The notes beneath the pieces were generated by a model that searched no databases, was not told the DNA's origin, and saw only the letters and a list, made by a program, of their open reading frames with translations. From Streptomyces sp. JHA26 (lineage in GTDB: Bacteria > Actinomycetota > Actinomycetes > Streptomycetales > Streptomycetaceae), in the NCBI RefSeq assembly GCF_002005565.1, contig NZ_BDJC01000004.1:1-64000 (forward strand): a DNA stretch of 64,000 nucleotides. Reading direction: 5' to 3'. Below are positions 1 to 8,142 of this stretch, one piece after another. Position 1 is the stretch's first letter. Every line of letters begins with the position of its first letter. The position numbers were made by a program, and so were the translations under genes.

Positions 1-2
1 CC

Positions 3-932
3 ATCGTCGCGCCCCTGCACACCCCGCCCGGCGGCTCCCCGGTGCCGCCCCCGGCCCCGGCGCCCGCGCCGTTCGGGCAGCCGCAGCCGTACGGCCAGGT
101 CCCCGGCCAGACCGCCCCGCCGCCCCCCGGCTACGGCCAGCCCCAGGTCCCCCAGACCCCCCAGGCCCCGCCCCCGCCGTCCGGCTACGGCCAGCCGGTC
201 CCGCCCCCGGGACACGGTCAGCAGGCTCCTTACGGTGCCCCGCAGGCCATGCCCCAGGGTGCCCCGCAGGGCCCCGGTGTGGCCGCCGCGCTCCAGCAGT
301 TCCGCGAGACGGCGACCGGGCAGCGCTGGACGCAGCAGAACAAGAAGCTGGTCCGCGTCGACCTCGGCGCCGAAGGACAGCCCGTCCTTGCCCGGCAGGG
401 CAGCATGGTGCTCTACCAGGGCAAGGTCGACTTCAGCTACAAGGGCGCCGGATTCGCCGGCCGGGTCGTGGGCAACGCGACCGGCCAGGAGATGCAGCTG
501 ATGCGCTGCTCCGGCAAGGGACAGGTGTTCCTCGCCGACAACTCCGCGATGCTGCACCCCATCGAGCTCCAGGGCGACGCCGTCTGCGTCTCCGCCGAGA
601 ACGTCCTCGCCTTCGACGAGAGCCTCCAGTACGAGGTCCGCCGCATCGAGGGACACGGCATCCCCGGGGGCGCGCTGTTCACGATGCAGTTCCAGGGCAC
701 CGGCACGATCGTCGTCAAGACCCGAGGCATGCCCGTGGTGCTGCCGGTCACGCCCACGACGTTCGCCGACTGCAACGCCGTCGTCGCCTGGTCGGCCGCC
801 GCCCAGGTCGTCGTCTCCAGCCAGGTCCGGATGCGCCGCAACGCCTACGCGGGCGACACCGGCGAAAGCGTCAACCTGCAGTTCCGGGCCGCACCCGGCA
901 ACTTCGTCGTCGTCCAGCCGTACGAGATCTGA
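3..932 (+). CDS. AIM24-domain protein, 5' end outside window
   Basis: The reading frame is open to the window edge, so the true start and N-terminus are missing. The visible part opens with about 95 residues of Pro/Gly/Gln/Tyr-rich linker with repeated YGQP-like units, probably disordered. An AIM24 (DUF124) beta-sandwich domain of about 200 residues follows (LVRVDLG, GSMVLYQGKVDF, LMRCSGKGQVFLAD, VVVQPYEI). In Streptomyces such a linker often joins a TerD domain to AIM24; that upstream domain is inferred, not seen. AIM24 proteins have no established enzymatic activity. Two more AIM24 genes follow 13 and 17 bp downstream, so this looks like one operon. Confidence 0.85.
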   Translation: MVAPLHTPPGGSPVPPPAPAPAPFGQPQPYGQVPGQTAPPPPGYGQPQVPQTPQAPPPPSGYGQPVPPPGHGQQAPYGAPQAMPQGAPQGPGVAAALQQFRETATGQRWTQQNKKLVRVDLGAEGQPVLARQGSMVLYQGKVDFSYKGAGFAGRVVGNATGQEMQLMRCSGKGQVFLADNSAMLHPIELQGDAVCVSAENVLAFDESLQYEVRRIEGHGIPGGALFTMQFQGTGTIVVKTRGMPVVLPVTPTTFADCNAVVAWSAAAQVVVSSQVRMRRNAYAGDTGESVNLQFRAAPGNFVVVQPYEI

Positions 933-945
933 GGGAGAGCCCGAC

Positions 946-1626
946 ATGAACCAGCCGCTCGCGGGCTACGCCCCCGCACCGGTCACCGCCCGCATGGAGA
1001 ACCACGGCAACCACATGCTGAAGGTCGCCATGCAGACCGGGCACGACCTCTTCGCGCGCGTGGGCTCGATGGTCGCCTACGAGGGCTTCGTCCAGTACGA
1101 GCCCAACCCGCCGGCCGTGCGCCAGATCGCCAAGGACTGGATGACCGGTGAGGGCGCGCCCCTGATGAAGTGCTCCGGTGACGGTCTGCTGTACCTCGCC
1201 GACTACGGTGCCAACGTCGTCGTGATCAACCTCAACGGCGACGGGATCAGCGTCAACGCCACCAACCTGCTCGCCTTCGACGCCCACCTCACCTGGGGCG
1301 TGGAGCGGGTCAAGGGGCTGGCGAAGTTCGCCGGACAGGGCCTGTGGAACACGAAGATCTCCGGCCAGGGCTGGGTCGCGCTGACCTCCCGCGGCAAGCC
1401 GATCGTCGTCGACTGCGGCGGCGGCGAGGACGAGACGTACGTCGACCCGGACGCCCTCGTCGCCTGGTCCCCGAACCTCAAGGTGAAGGGCAAGCGCAGC
1501 TTCAAGGCGCAGTCGCTGATCGGCCGCGGCAGCGGCGAGGCCTACCAGATGGCCTTCTCCGGTCAGGGCATCGTCGTCGTCCAGCCCAGCGAGGACAGCA
1601 CCGACCGCCTTCGGATCCGGGGCTGA
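946..1626 (+). CDS. AIM24 family protein (second of three)
   Basis: A 226-residue single-domain AIM24 (DUF124) protein with no signal peptide or membrane segment. The family signature is clear: GSMVAYEGFVQYE, LMKCSGDGLLYLAD, LLAFDAHLTWGVERVKG, GWVALTSRGKPIVVD and a C-terminal GIVVVQPSE. The ATG follows a GGGAGAG ribosome-binding site 13 bp after the previous stop. It is a diverged paralogue of both neighbours, sharing the spacing of the LMKC, LLAFD and VVVQPSE blocks. The molecular function is unknown; AIM24 proteins often lie beside tellurium-resistance (Ter) genes. It may form hetero-oligomers with the adjacent copies, which is inference. Confidence 0.85.
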   Translation: MNQPLAGYAPAPVTARMENHGNHMLKVAMQTGHDLFARVGSMVAYEGFVQYEPNPPAVRQIAKDWMTGEGAPLMKCSGDGLLYLADYGANVVVINLNGDGISVNATNLLAFDAHLTWGVERVKGLAKFAGQGLWNTKISGQGWVALTSRGKPIVVDCGGGEDETYVDPDALVAWSPNLKVKGKRSFKAQSLIGRGSGEAYQMAFSGQGIVVVQPSEDSTDRLRIRG

Positions 1627-1643
1627 GGGGGAGCCAGAACACC

Positions 1644-2399
1644 ATGCAGAGCCCACTTTTCGCCTACAACGACCAGCAGACCCAGGAAGCCTGGAGCCTG
1701 CAGAACAAGCACATGCTCCGCATCGCCCTGACGGGTCACGACGACGTGCTCGCCCGCAAGGGCACGATGGTCGCCTACCAGGGCCTCGTCGAGTTCGACG
1801 CCGAGTACCAGAGCAACAACCAGTCCCGCGCGCGTGCGCACACCGGCGAGGGCCTGGACCTGATGCGCTGCCACGGGCAGGGCACCGTCTACTTCGCCAA
1901 CCTCGCCCAGTACATCCACGTGATGGAGGTCGAGCAGGACGGCCTCACCGTGGACAGCAGCTACGTCCTGGCCATGGACTCCTCCCTGCACCACGAGGTC
2001 ATCGCCGTCGACAGCCTCTACGGCATCTCCGGCTCGGGGAAGTACCAGCTCAACATCACCGGCCGCGGCAGGGTGGCCCTGATGACCTCGGGCGCCCCGC
2101 TGCTGATGCAGGTGACGCCCGACAAGTACGTCAACTGCGACGCCGACGCGATCGTCGCCTGGTCCACCGGTCTGCGCGTGCAGATGCAGGCCCAGACGCA
2201 CTCCTCCGGGGTGTGGCGGCGCCGGGGCAACACCGGCGAGGGCTGGGAGCTGAGCTTCATGGGCAGCGGTTTCGCGCTCGTGCAGCCCAGCGAACTGCTG
2301 CCGCCGCAGAACGCCCAGATCGGGTCGGGCCTGGCGGCGCAGTACGGCATGGGGCAGCAGGGAGCGCGCGGTCAGAACCAGGGCAACGTCTGGAGCTGA
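1644..2399 (+). CDS. AIM24 family protein (third of three)
   Basis: A 251-residue AIM24 (DUF124) protein. The ATG at 1644 follows GAGGGGGAG and begins MQSPLF; a longer in-frame upstream extension would overlap the preceding gene and is rejected. Family blocks are GTMVAYQGLVEFD, LMRCHGQGTVYFAN, VLAMDSSLHHEV, GRVALMTSGAPLLMQV and GFALVQPSE. It carries a Gln/Gly-rich tail after the domain (roughly the last 30 residues), which the second copy lacks. It is the last gene of the three-gene array and is followed by a strong hairpin at 2535-2565. Function unknown. Confidence 0.85.
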   Translation: MQSPLFAYNDQQTQEAWSLQNKHMLRIALTGHDDVLARKGTMVAYQGLVEFDAEYQSNNQSRARAHTGEGLDLMRCHGQGTVYFANLAQYIHVMEVEQDGLTVDSSYVLAMDSSLHHEVIAVDSLYGISGSGKYQLNITGRGRVALMTSGAPLLMQVTPDKYVNCDADAIVAWSTGLRVQMQAQTHSSGVWRRRGNTGEGWELSFMGSGFALVQPSELLPPQNAQIGSGLAAQYGMGQQGARGQNQGNVWS

Positions 2400-2534
2400 G
2401 CCCTCCGCGACGGGGGCCGGGAAGCCCGGAGGCCCACGGTCCGTGCTCCCGGCTGCCGACCATGAGCGGCCGGCTGGCCGGTCGCGCGGTTCCCCGCGCC
2501 CCTCGCGGGGCGTCGGCCCACCGCAGGACGGCGC

Positions 2535-2565
2535 AAGGGGCGATCCGGAAGACGGAGCGCCCCTT
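2535..2565. terminator. Bidirectional hairpin between convergent units
   Basis: AAGGGGCG pairs with CGCCCCTT, and inner TCCG pairs with CGGA around a GAAGA loop. It lies between the AIM24 genes (+) and the Nudix gene (-), so it can end both. Confidence 0.7.
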
Positions 2566-2572
2566 ACCGGCC

Positions 2573-3094
2573 TCAGGCCGGAAGCCTCGCGCGCGTGGCC
2601 TCCAGCAACCGTACGACCGACTCGTCGGCCACGTCCGCGACCTCGGTGTACGGGAACCAGCGCAGGTCGAGGGACTCGTCGCTGATCGCCTCCACGGCCC
2701 CCTCCGGAGCCACCGCCGCGTACTGGACGTCCAGGTGCCAGGCGCACGGCGTGTGGTGGCGGTCCAGCCGCACGGGGCCGCCGGGCAACAGCGTCAGACC
2801 GGCGATGCCCGACTCCTCCGTGCCCTCGCGCAGGGCGGCGCGCGCCAGCGTCTCGTCGACCGGCTCGCAGTGACCGCCCATCTGCAGCCACATGCGCAGC
2901 TTCTTGTGCAGGGTGAGCAGCACCCGCTCACGCGACGGATCGATCACCAGGGCGCTCGCCGTGATGTGTCCGTCCGCGCAGGCCTTCCACATCCCGTCCG
3001 GATGGGCGGCGAGGTGGTCCAGGTACACCTGACGCAGCTCGTCCTGGCCCTCGTGGCCCTTGAGGACCAGGACCGCGTCGTCGTGGAGGCTCAC
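2573..3094 (-). CDS. Nudix hydrolase
   Basis: A 173-residue cytoplasmic Nudix-fold protein. A Nudix-box-like segment lies at about residues 73-97: GGHCEP, then REGTEESGI. The Glu/Arg spacing before REGTEE is one residue longer than the textbook box, a variant I have seen in actinobacterial Nudix proteins. The family hydrolyses nucleoside diphosphates linked to another group; the substrate cannot be told from sequence. Its ATG overlaps the stop of the upstream zincin-like gene by 4 bp (ATGA), implying translational coupling. Confidence 0.88.
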   Translation of the reverse strand: MSLHDDAVLVLKGHEGQDELRQVYLDHLAAHPDGMWKACADGHITASALVIDPSRERVLLTLHKKLRMWLQMGGHCEPVDETLARAALREGTEESGIAGLTLLPGGPVRLDRHHTPCAWHLDVQYAAVAPEGAVEAISDESLDLRWFPYTEVADVADESVVRLLEATRARLPA

Positions 3095-4536
3095 TCGGCG
3101 TCGTCGCCCTTGCCGCCGGCCTCGCCCCGGCCCTCCTCGTCCTTCTTCCGCAGGTCGGGCTTGCCCGCCGCCTCACCGAGCATCTTGTCCAGCTCGGAGA
3201 AGTCCATCTGCTCGCGGTGCACGAAGCCGTCCGGGTCGTCCAGGTCGGTGGCCGTCGGCAGCATGTCCGGGTGGGCCCACAGGGCGTCCCGGCCGTCCAC
3301 ACCGCGCGCGTCCGTCACGGACGCCCACAGGCGCGAGGCGTCCCGCAGGCGGCGCGGACGCAGCTCCAGGCCGATCAGCGTGGCGAACGTCTGCTCCGCC
3401 GGACCGCCCGAGGCGCGACGGCGGCGCAGGGTCTCGCGCAGCGCGTCCGCGGAGGACAGGCGCGGCTTGGCGGCGGCGTGCACCACCGCGTCCACCCAGC
3501 CCTCGACGAGCGCCAGCGCCGTCTCCAGACGGGCCAGGGCGGCCTTCTGCTCCGGGGTGTCCTCCGGCTGGAACATGCCCTGCTGGAGGGCCTCCTGCAG
3601 CTGCTCGGGGTTCTGCGGGTCGAACTGGCCGACCACGTCCTCCAGCTTGGCCGTGTCGACCTTGATCCCGCGGGCGTAGCCGTCGACCGCGCCGAACAGG
3701 TGCGAGCGCAGCCACGGCACGTGCGCGAACAGGCGCTGGTGGGCGGCCTCGCGCAGGGCGAGGTACAGCCGCACCTCCTCCTGGGGGACGCCCAGGTCCT
3801 TGCCGAACGCCTCGATGTTCGCCGGCAGCAGCGCGGCCTTGCCGGCCGGGCCGAGCGGCAGGCCCACGTCGGACGAGCCGACGACCTCGCCGGCGAGCAC
3901 GCCGACGGCCTGCCCGATCTGGGTGCCGAACATGGCGCCGCCCATGGAGCGCATCATGCCGATCAGGGGGCCGGCCATGGCCTGCATCTCCTCCGGCAGC
4001 ACGTCGCCCATGGCGGTGCCGACGCGTTCGGCGACCGGGTCGACGAGCTCACGCCAGGCGGGCAGGGTCGCCTCGACCCACTCCGCGCGGCTCCAGGCCA
4101 CCGCGGAGCCCGCGCCGGAGGGCAGGGCAGTCGCGTCGTCCAGCCACAGGTCGGCCAGGCGGACGGCCTCCTGGACGGCGCTGCGCTCGGCGGGACCGAC
4201 GCTCGCGTCCTTCGTGCCGTCCGGGGTGCCCTGGGCGACCGTCTGGCGGGCGATCTGCTTGGCCATGTCCCAGTTCACCGGGCCGCCCTCGTAGGAGAGC
4301 ATCTGGCCGAGCTGCTGGAACGCGGCGCCCAGGTCGGTGGGGTTCATGGAGCCGAACATGGCAGCGAACGGGTTGTCCGCACCAGGGCCGCCAAAGCCTC
4401 CGGCTCCGGTCATCCCGAAACCGAACGGGTTGGCCGGTCCCTGACCACCGCCGCTCTGCTGGTCCTTCTTCTTGCCCTCGTCGCCGTCGTCCGGCTCCTC
4501 CGGCGGAAGGCCGAATCCGAATGGGGTGTCACTCAC
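3091..4536 (-). CDS. DUF2342 zincin-like protein ('zinc-dependent metalloprotease')
   Basis: About 481 residues from a GTG at 4536, preceded by GAGGA five bases upstream; an in-frame ATG at 4593 has a poorer ribosome-binding site and would add 19 residues. The first 80 residues are Gly/Pro/Asp/Lys-rich and low complexity. The rest is an Ala-rich helical DUF2342 domain, a family linked to F420-associated zincin-like proteins. Where relatives carry HExxH, this protein reads REAAH (about residues 262-266) before RLFAHVPWL, so the first metal-binding His is replaced by Arg. Classical zinc protease activity is therefore doubtful. It is translationally coupled to the Nudix gene. Confidence 0.85.
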   Translation of the reverse strand: MSDTPFGFGLPPEEPDDGDEGKKKDQQSGGGQGPANPFGFGMTGAGGFGGPGADNPFAAMFGSMNPTDLGAAFQQLGQMLSYEGGPVNWDMAKQIARQTVAQGTPDGTKDASVGPAERSAVQEAVRLADLWLDDATALPSGAGSAVAWSRAEWVEATLPAWRELVDPVAERVGTAMGDVLPEEMQAMAGPLIGMMRSMGGAMFGTQIGQAVGVLAGEVVGSSDVGLPLGPAGKAALLPANIEAFGKDLGVPQEEVRLYLALREAAHQRLFAHVPWLRSHLFGAVDGYARGIKVDTAKLEDVVGQFDPQNPEQLQEALQQGMFQPEDTPEQKAALARLETALALVEGWVDAVVHAAAKPRLSSADALRETLRRRRASGGPAEQTFATLIGLELRPRRLRDASRLWASVTDARGVDGRDALWAHPDMLPTATDLDDPDGFVHREQMDFSELDKMLGEAAGKPDLRKKDEEGRGEAGGKGDDAE

Positions 4537-4729
4537 GGGGTTCCTCGGCTGGTAAGGCCGCCGGTTCTTTCCGGCGGCACGGCTGCCCGACATTCACCAC
4601 CCAGCGTAGACACCTGGGACGGTTCGGGCCTCGGTGCTTCGCCGACTGACGGCCTGCGGCAGGATGGATGCCACCTGGTACGTACGCGTCGCTCGCGCCC
4701 GTACTGAAGACAACCGCTGGAGACGCCCG

Positions 4730-5851
4730 GTGAGTTCCCCAGATCCGCAGGTTCGCGCAGCGCGAAACCAGTCAACCAGTTCCCCCGCCTCCGGCGCGCG
4801 CGGGCCCGTCGTCGCGGTCACCGGTGCAGCCTCCGGCATCGGTGCCCTGCTCACGGCGCGGCTGGCCGCGTCCGACGAGGTCAGAGAGGTCGTGGCCATC
4901 GACGAGCGGCGCGGGGAGTGCGCGCAGGCGCGCTGGCAGGTCCTGGACGTGCGGGACCCGGCCATCGCCGAGAAACTGCGCGGTGCGGACGTCGTGGTGC
5001 ACCTGGCGCTGGACCTCGATCTGGAGACCGACGCGGCGGCCCGGACGGCTTACAACGTCCGGGGGACGCAGACCGTCCTGACCGCCGCCGCGGCGGCCGG
5101 AGTGCACCGCGTCGTGCTGTGCACCTCCGCGATGGTCTACGGCGCGCTGCCGGACAACGAGCTGCCGCTGTCCGAGGACGCCGAGCTGAGGGCCACGGCC
5201 GAGGCCACCGGGGTCGGGGACCTGCTGGAGATCGAGCGCCTCGCGCGCCGGGCCCCGCGCGCCCATCCGGGCCTGAACGTGACCGTCGTCCGCCCCGCCG
5301 TGCTGGTCGGGGGCATGGACACCGCGCTGACCAGGTACTTCGAGTCGCCCCGGCTGCTCGTGGTGGCCGGGTCGCGGCCGGCCTGGCAGTTCTGCCACGT
5401 CGACGACCTGTGCAGCGCCCTCGAGTACGCCGTCCTGGAGAAGGCCGACGGAGAGCTGGCCGTCGGGTGCGACGGCTGGCTGGAACAGGAGGAGGTCGAG
5501 GAGCTCAGCGGGATCCGGCGGATGGAACTGCCGTCGGCCGTCGCCCTCGGCGCCGCGGCCCGCCTGCACCGGATCGGCCTGACGCCCTCCCCGGCCGGCG
5601 ACCTGGCCTACACGATGTACCCCTGGGTGGTGAGCGGCAGCCGGCTGCACGACGCCGGGTGGCGGCCGAAGTACACCAACGAGGAGGTCCTCGCCCAGCT
5701 GCTGGAGGAGGTCGCGGGGCGGCACACGGTGGCCGGGCGGCGCCTCGGGCGCAAGGACGCGACGGCGGCCGGGGCCGCGGGCGCGACGGTCGCCCTGCTG
5801 GGCGCGGCGGCGGTGGTGCGGCGGGCACGGAAGGCCCGGCGGCGGATCTGA
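4730..5851 (+). CDS. SDR-family NAD-dependent epimerase/dehydratase-like protein
   Basis: A 373-residue protein starting at GTG 4730, with GGAG eight bases upstream. After a 20-residue Ser/Pro-rich leader it has an extended-SDR Rossmann fold: VAVTGAASGIGALL (dinucleotide binding), a VLDVRD strand, VVHLALDLD, and CTSAMVYGALPD where SDRs place Ser and Tyr. The expected YxxxK lysine is not evident; the region reads GDLLEIERLARR. It may therefore bind NAD(P) without classical catalysis. The last 30 residues hold an Ala/Val hydrophobic stretch and a basic end (RRARKARRR), possibly a membrane anchor. Substrate unknown. Confidence 0.85.
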   Translation: MSSPDPQVRAARNQSTSSPASGARGPVVAVTGAASGIGALLTARLAASDEVREVVAIDERRGECAQARWQVLDVRDPAIAEKLRGADVVVHLALDLDLETDAAARTAYNVRGTQTVLTAAAAAGVHRVVLCTSAMVYGALPDNELPLSEDAELRATAEATGVGDLLEIERLARRAPRAHPGLNVTVVRPAVLVGGMDTALTRYFESPRLLVVAGSRPAWQFCHVDDLCSALEYAVLEKADGELAVGCDGWLEQEEVEELSGIRRMELPSAVALGAAARLHRIGLTPSPAGDLAYTMYPWVVSGSRLHDAGWRPKYTNEEVLAQLLEEVAGRHTVAGRRLGRKDATAAGAAGATVALLGAAAVVRRARKARRRI

Positions 5852-5882
5852 GGCGGACGCCGTCCTGGAGGAGGCTCCAAGG

Positions 5883-5900
5883 CGGTACGCGCGCGTACCG
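5883..5900. promoter_or_regulatory. Perfect 18-bp palindrome upstream of moaE
   Basis: CGGTACGCG followed by its exact reverse complement CGCGTACCG, 49 bp before the moaE start and 31 bp after the SDR stop. It could be an operator or a short hairpin; no regulator can be assigned. Confidence 0.35.
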
Positions 5901-5948
5901 GGCGATGACGCTATTCCGTGCCTGCGCACCGTGGGGCACGATGGGCAC

Positions 5949-6407
5949 ATGGCATCCACGAACGATCACCCCGGTGAGCAGGGCGCACCGGACCCCGTCA
6001 AGCTGATCGGCATCCGGGAGACGCCCCTCTCGGTGGACGAGGTCTTCCGGGCCGTCGGGGACGACGCGGCCGGGGGGACCGCGCTGTTCGTCGGGACCGT
6101 GCGGAACCACGACGGGGGCACCGACGTCGACCGGCTCGGCTACTCCTGCCACCCCAGCGCCGAGGCCGAGATGCGGCGGATCGCCGAGAAGGTCGTCGCC
6201 GAGTACCCCGTACGGGCGCTCGCCGCCGTACACCGTGTGGGGGACCTGGAGGTCGGGGACCTCGCCGTGGTCGTCGCCGTCTCCTGCCCGCACCGGGGCG
6301 AGGCCTTCGACGCCTGCCGGAAGCTCATCGACGACCTCAAGCACGACGTACCCATCTGGAAGCACCAGACCTTCTCCGACGGAACCGAGGAATGGGTCGG
6401 CGCGTAG
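5949..6407 (+). CDS. moaE: Molybdopterin synthase large (catalytic) subunit MoaE
   Basis: A 152-residue MoaE. With thiocarboxylated MoaD it transfers sulfur to precursor Z (cPMP) to make molybdopterin in the cytoplasm. Signature segments are FVGTVRNHDGG, Y.CHPSAEAEM, AAVHRVGDLEVGDLAV, HRGEAFDACR and the active-site VPIWKHQ lysine segment, ending DGTEEWVGA. The chosen ATG gives the normal family length; an in-frame GTG at 5931 would add six residues. No other moa gene is adjacent, so MoaD must come from elsewhere. Its last codons form the first unit of a 53-bp tandem repeat. Confidence 0.93.
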   Translation: MASTNDHPGEQGAPDPVKLIGIRETPLSVDEVFRAVGDDAAGGTALFVGTVRNHDGGTDVDRLGYSCHPSAEAEMRRIAEKVVAEYPVRALAAVHRVGDLEVGDLAVVVAVSCPHRGEAFDACRKLIDDLKHDVPIWKHQTFSDGTEEWVGA

Positions 6408-6607
6408 CGCTGTCGTGTGGGGGTGGTGGTCGGGTGACGGGTGGGCGGGTCGGCGCGTAGCGCTGTCGTGTGGGGGTGGTGGTCGGGTGACGGGTGGGTG
6501 GGTCGGCGCGTAGCGCTGTCGTGTGGGGGTGGTGGTCGGGTGACGGGTGGGTGGGTCGGCGCGTAGCGCTGTCGTGTGGGGGTGGTGGTCGGGTGACGGG
6601 TGGGCGG
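6396..6607. repeat. Four tandem copies of a 53-bp unit
   Basis: Four head-to-tail 53-bp units begin at 6396, 6449, 6502 and 6555, with a truncated fifth start at 6608. Units 1 and 4 end GGGCGG and units 2 and 3 end GGGTGG; I found no other difference. Unit 1 includes the last codons and TAG stop of moaE, so the array arose by duplicating the 3' end of that gene and its flank. Each unit holds an AGCGCT palindrome and G-rich runs. The array fills most of the 332-bp gap between moaE and the next gene (6408-6739). Confidence 0.95.
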
Positions 6608-6739
6608 GTCGGTGCCTGCTGAGGCAGGAACCTTCCCGACTCCGGTTGCGTAACCGGCCCCCCGACGTGAGCGTTGTCACGGCGGAGAGTTAATCTGCTG
6701 ATCAGTCAGTCGCGGAGCTCATAGGGTCGGGAGGTCGGT

Positions 6740-6904
6740 ATGGCGGCGCTCACCTGGTTGCTGATTCCGCTGGTGGCTGCGGTGGCCGCGGGTCTGTGGG
6801 GAAGCTGGGCCAACCGCACCCGCAAGATCCGGAGCGACGGTCCGGAGCTCGACGGGTACGCCCGCTTCCGCGAGGCGATGGAGAAGTCCCGCACCGGAGC
6901 CTGA
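6740..6904 (+). CDS. Small single-pass membrane protein (54 aa)
   Basis: A 54-residue protein starting at ATG 6740 behind GGGAGG. Residues 2-22 form one hydrophobic segment (ALTWLLIPLVAAVAAG) followed by WGSWANRTRK. The basic flank predicts a short external N-terminus and a cytoplasmic, charged C-terminal tail rich in Arg, Glu and Asp. The start, ribosome-binding site and codon use look genuine, and the ORF stops 50 bp before the PDZ protease gene. Function unknown; a partner or regulator of the neighbouring protease is only a guess. Confidence 0.7.
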   Translation: MAALTWLLIPLVAAVAAGLWGSWANRTRKIRSDGPELDGYARFREAMEKSRTGA

Positions 6905-6954
6905 CGGCACCGCCCTGACGGTGCTCCGACAGCCGCGTCCCGTAATGTCGTCCC

Positions 6955-8049
6955 ATGCCACGCCGCACCGCGACGATGCTCGCTTCCACCCTGATGCTGA
7001 TCGCGCTCCTGTGCGCGGGTGTGTTCATTCCCGTGCCCTACGCGGAGATGTCACCGGGGCCGACGGTGAACACCCTCGGGGACCACGACGGCGAACCGGT
7101 GCTGCAGATCTCCGGGCACAAGACGTACGAGACGAGCGGTCACCTGAACATGACCACCGTCCGGGTCACCAGCGCCGACTACCGGATGAACCTCGTGGAG
7201 GCCGTCTACGGGTGGTTCTCGCACGACGACCGCGTGGTGCCGCACGACACGCTCTACCCGGACGGCAAGACCGAGGAGGAGGCCACGCAGGAGAACGCCG
7301 AGGAGTTCAGCCAGTCCCAGGAGAGCGCCAAGGTCGCCGCCCTCAAGGCGCTGGACATCCCGGTGAAGTCCTGGGTGGTCGTCTCCACGGTCGTCAAGGG
7401 CTCCCCGGCGCAGGGCAGGCTGCACGCCGGTGACGTGATCCGGGCGGTGGACGGCACGATGGTCGAGGAGCCCGGCGACGTCGCCGACCTGGTGACCGAG
7501 CACAAGCCAGGCCAGGACGTCGTCTTCACCGTCGTGCCCGCCAAGGAGCAGGCCGCCGCGGAGAAGGAGGGCCGGACGCCGACGAAGACTGAGGACGTGA
7601 CGATCACCACCGCGACCTCCGACGACGCCGGCGAGAAGCGCGCCATCGTCGGGATCAGCGCCGGGACGGACCACACGTTCCCGTTCTCCATCGACATCAA
7701 GCTCGCCGACGTCGGAGGTCCCAGCGCCGGTCTGATGTTCGCGCTCGGCATCTACGACAAGCTCACGCCGGGCAGCCTCACCGGCGGTACGTTCGTCGCC
7801 GGCACCGGGACGATCGACGACGCCGGCAAGGTCGGCCCGATCGGCGGCATCGGGATGAAGACCATCGGCGCGCGGGAGAAGGGCGCCCGGTACTTCCTGA
7901 CGCCCGCCGACAACTGCGCGGCCGCCGCCGAAGACACCCCGGACGGGCTCACCCTCGTGAAGGTGAACACCATCGACGACGCCCTCGGCGCCCTCGACGA
8001 CATCCGCTCCGGGAAGATCGCCGACCTGCCGAGCTGCACGACCGGATAG
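6955..8049 (+). CDS. PDZ and Lon-type (S16) serine protease, YlbL family
   Basis: A 364-residue membrane-anchored protease. Residues 8-26 form an N-terminal membrane segment placing the rest outside the membrane. A PDZ domain lies near residues 135-200 (VVSTVVKGSPAQGRLHAGDVI). A Lon proteolytic domain follows, with the Ser in VGGPSAGLMFAL (about S257) and the Lys in GPIGGIGMKTIGA (about K302), the expected Ser-Lys dyad. There is no AAA+ ATPase, so it is not Lon itself. The family is common in Gram-positives (B. subtilis YlbL); its substrates here are unknown. A hairpin follows at 8080-8112. Confidence 0.92.
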   Translation: MPRRTATMLASTLMLIALLCAGVFIPVPYAEMSPGPTVNTLGDHDGEPVLQISGHKTYETSGHLNMTTVRVTSADYRMNLVEAVYGWFSHDDRVVPHDTLYPDGKTEEEATQENAEEFSQSQESAKVAALKALDIPVKSWVVVSTVVKGSPAQGRLHAGDVIRAVDGTMVEEPGDVADLVTEHKPGQDVVFTVVPAKEQAAAEKEGRTPTKTEDVTITTATSDDAGEKRAIVGISAGTDHTFPFSIDIKLADVGGPSAGLMFALGIYDKLTPGSLTGGTFVAGTGTIDDAGKVGPIGGIGMKTIGAREKGARYFLTPADNCAAAAEDTPDGLTLVKVNTIDDALGALDDIRSGKIADLPSCTTG

Positions 8050-8079
8050 ACGGCGCCCGCCCGGACGGACGGCGCACGA

Positions 8080-8112
8080 CCCGTCGGACGGCGCCCCGGG
8101 CAGTCCGACGGG
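8080..8112. terminator. Hairpin between convergent genes
   Basis: CCCGTCGGAC and GTCCGACGGG form a perfect 10-bp stem around a 13-base loop, between the protease gene (+) and the PPA1309-type gene (-). Confidence 0.6.
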
Positions 8113-8142
8113 CCGCCCGGGACCGCTGGGGACCGCCCGGGA

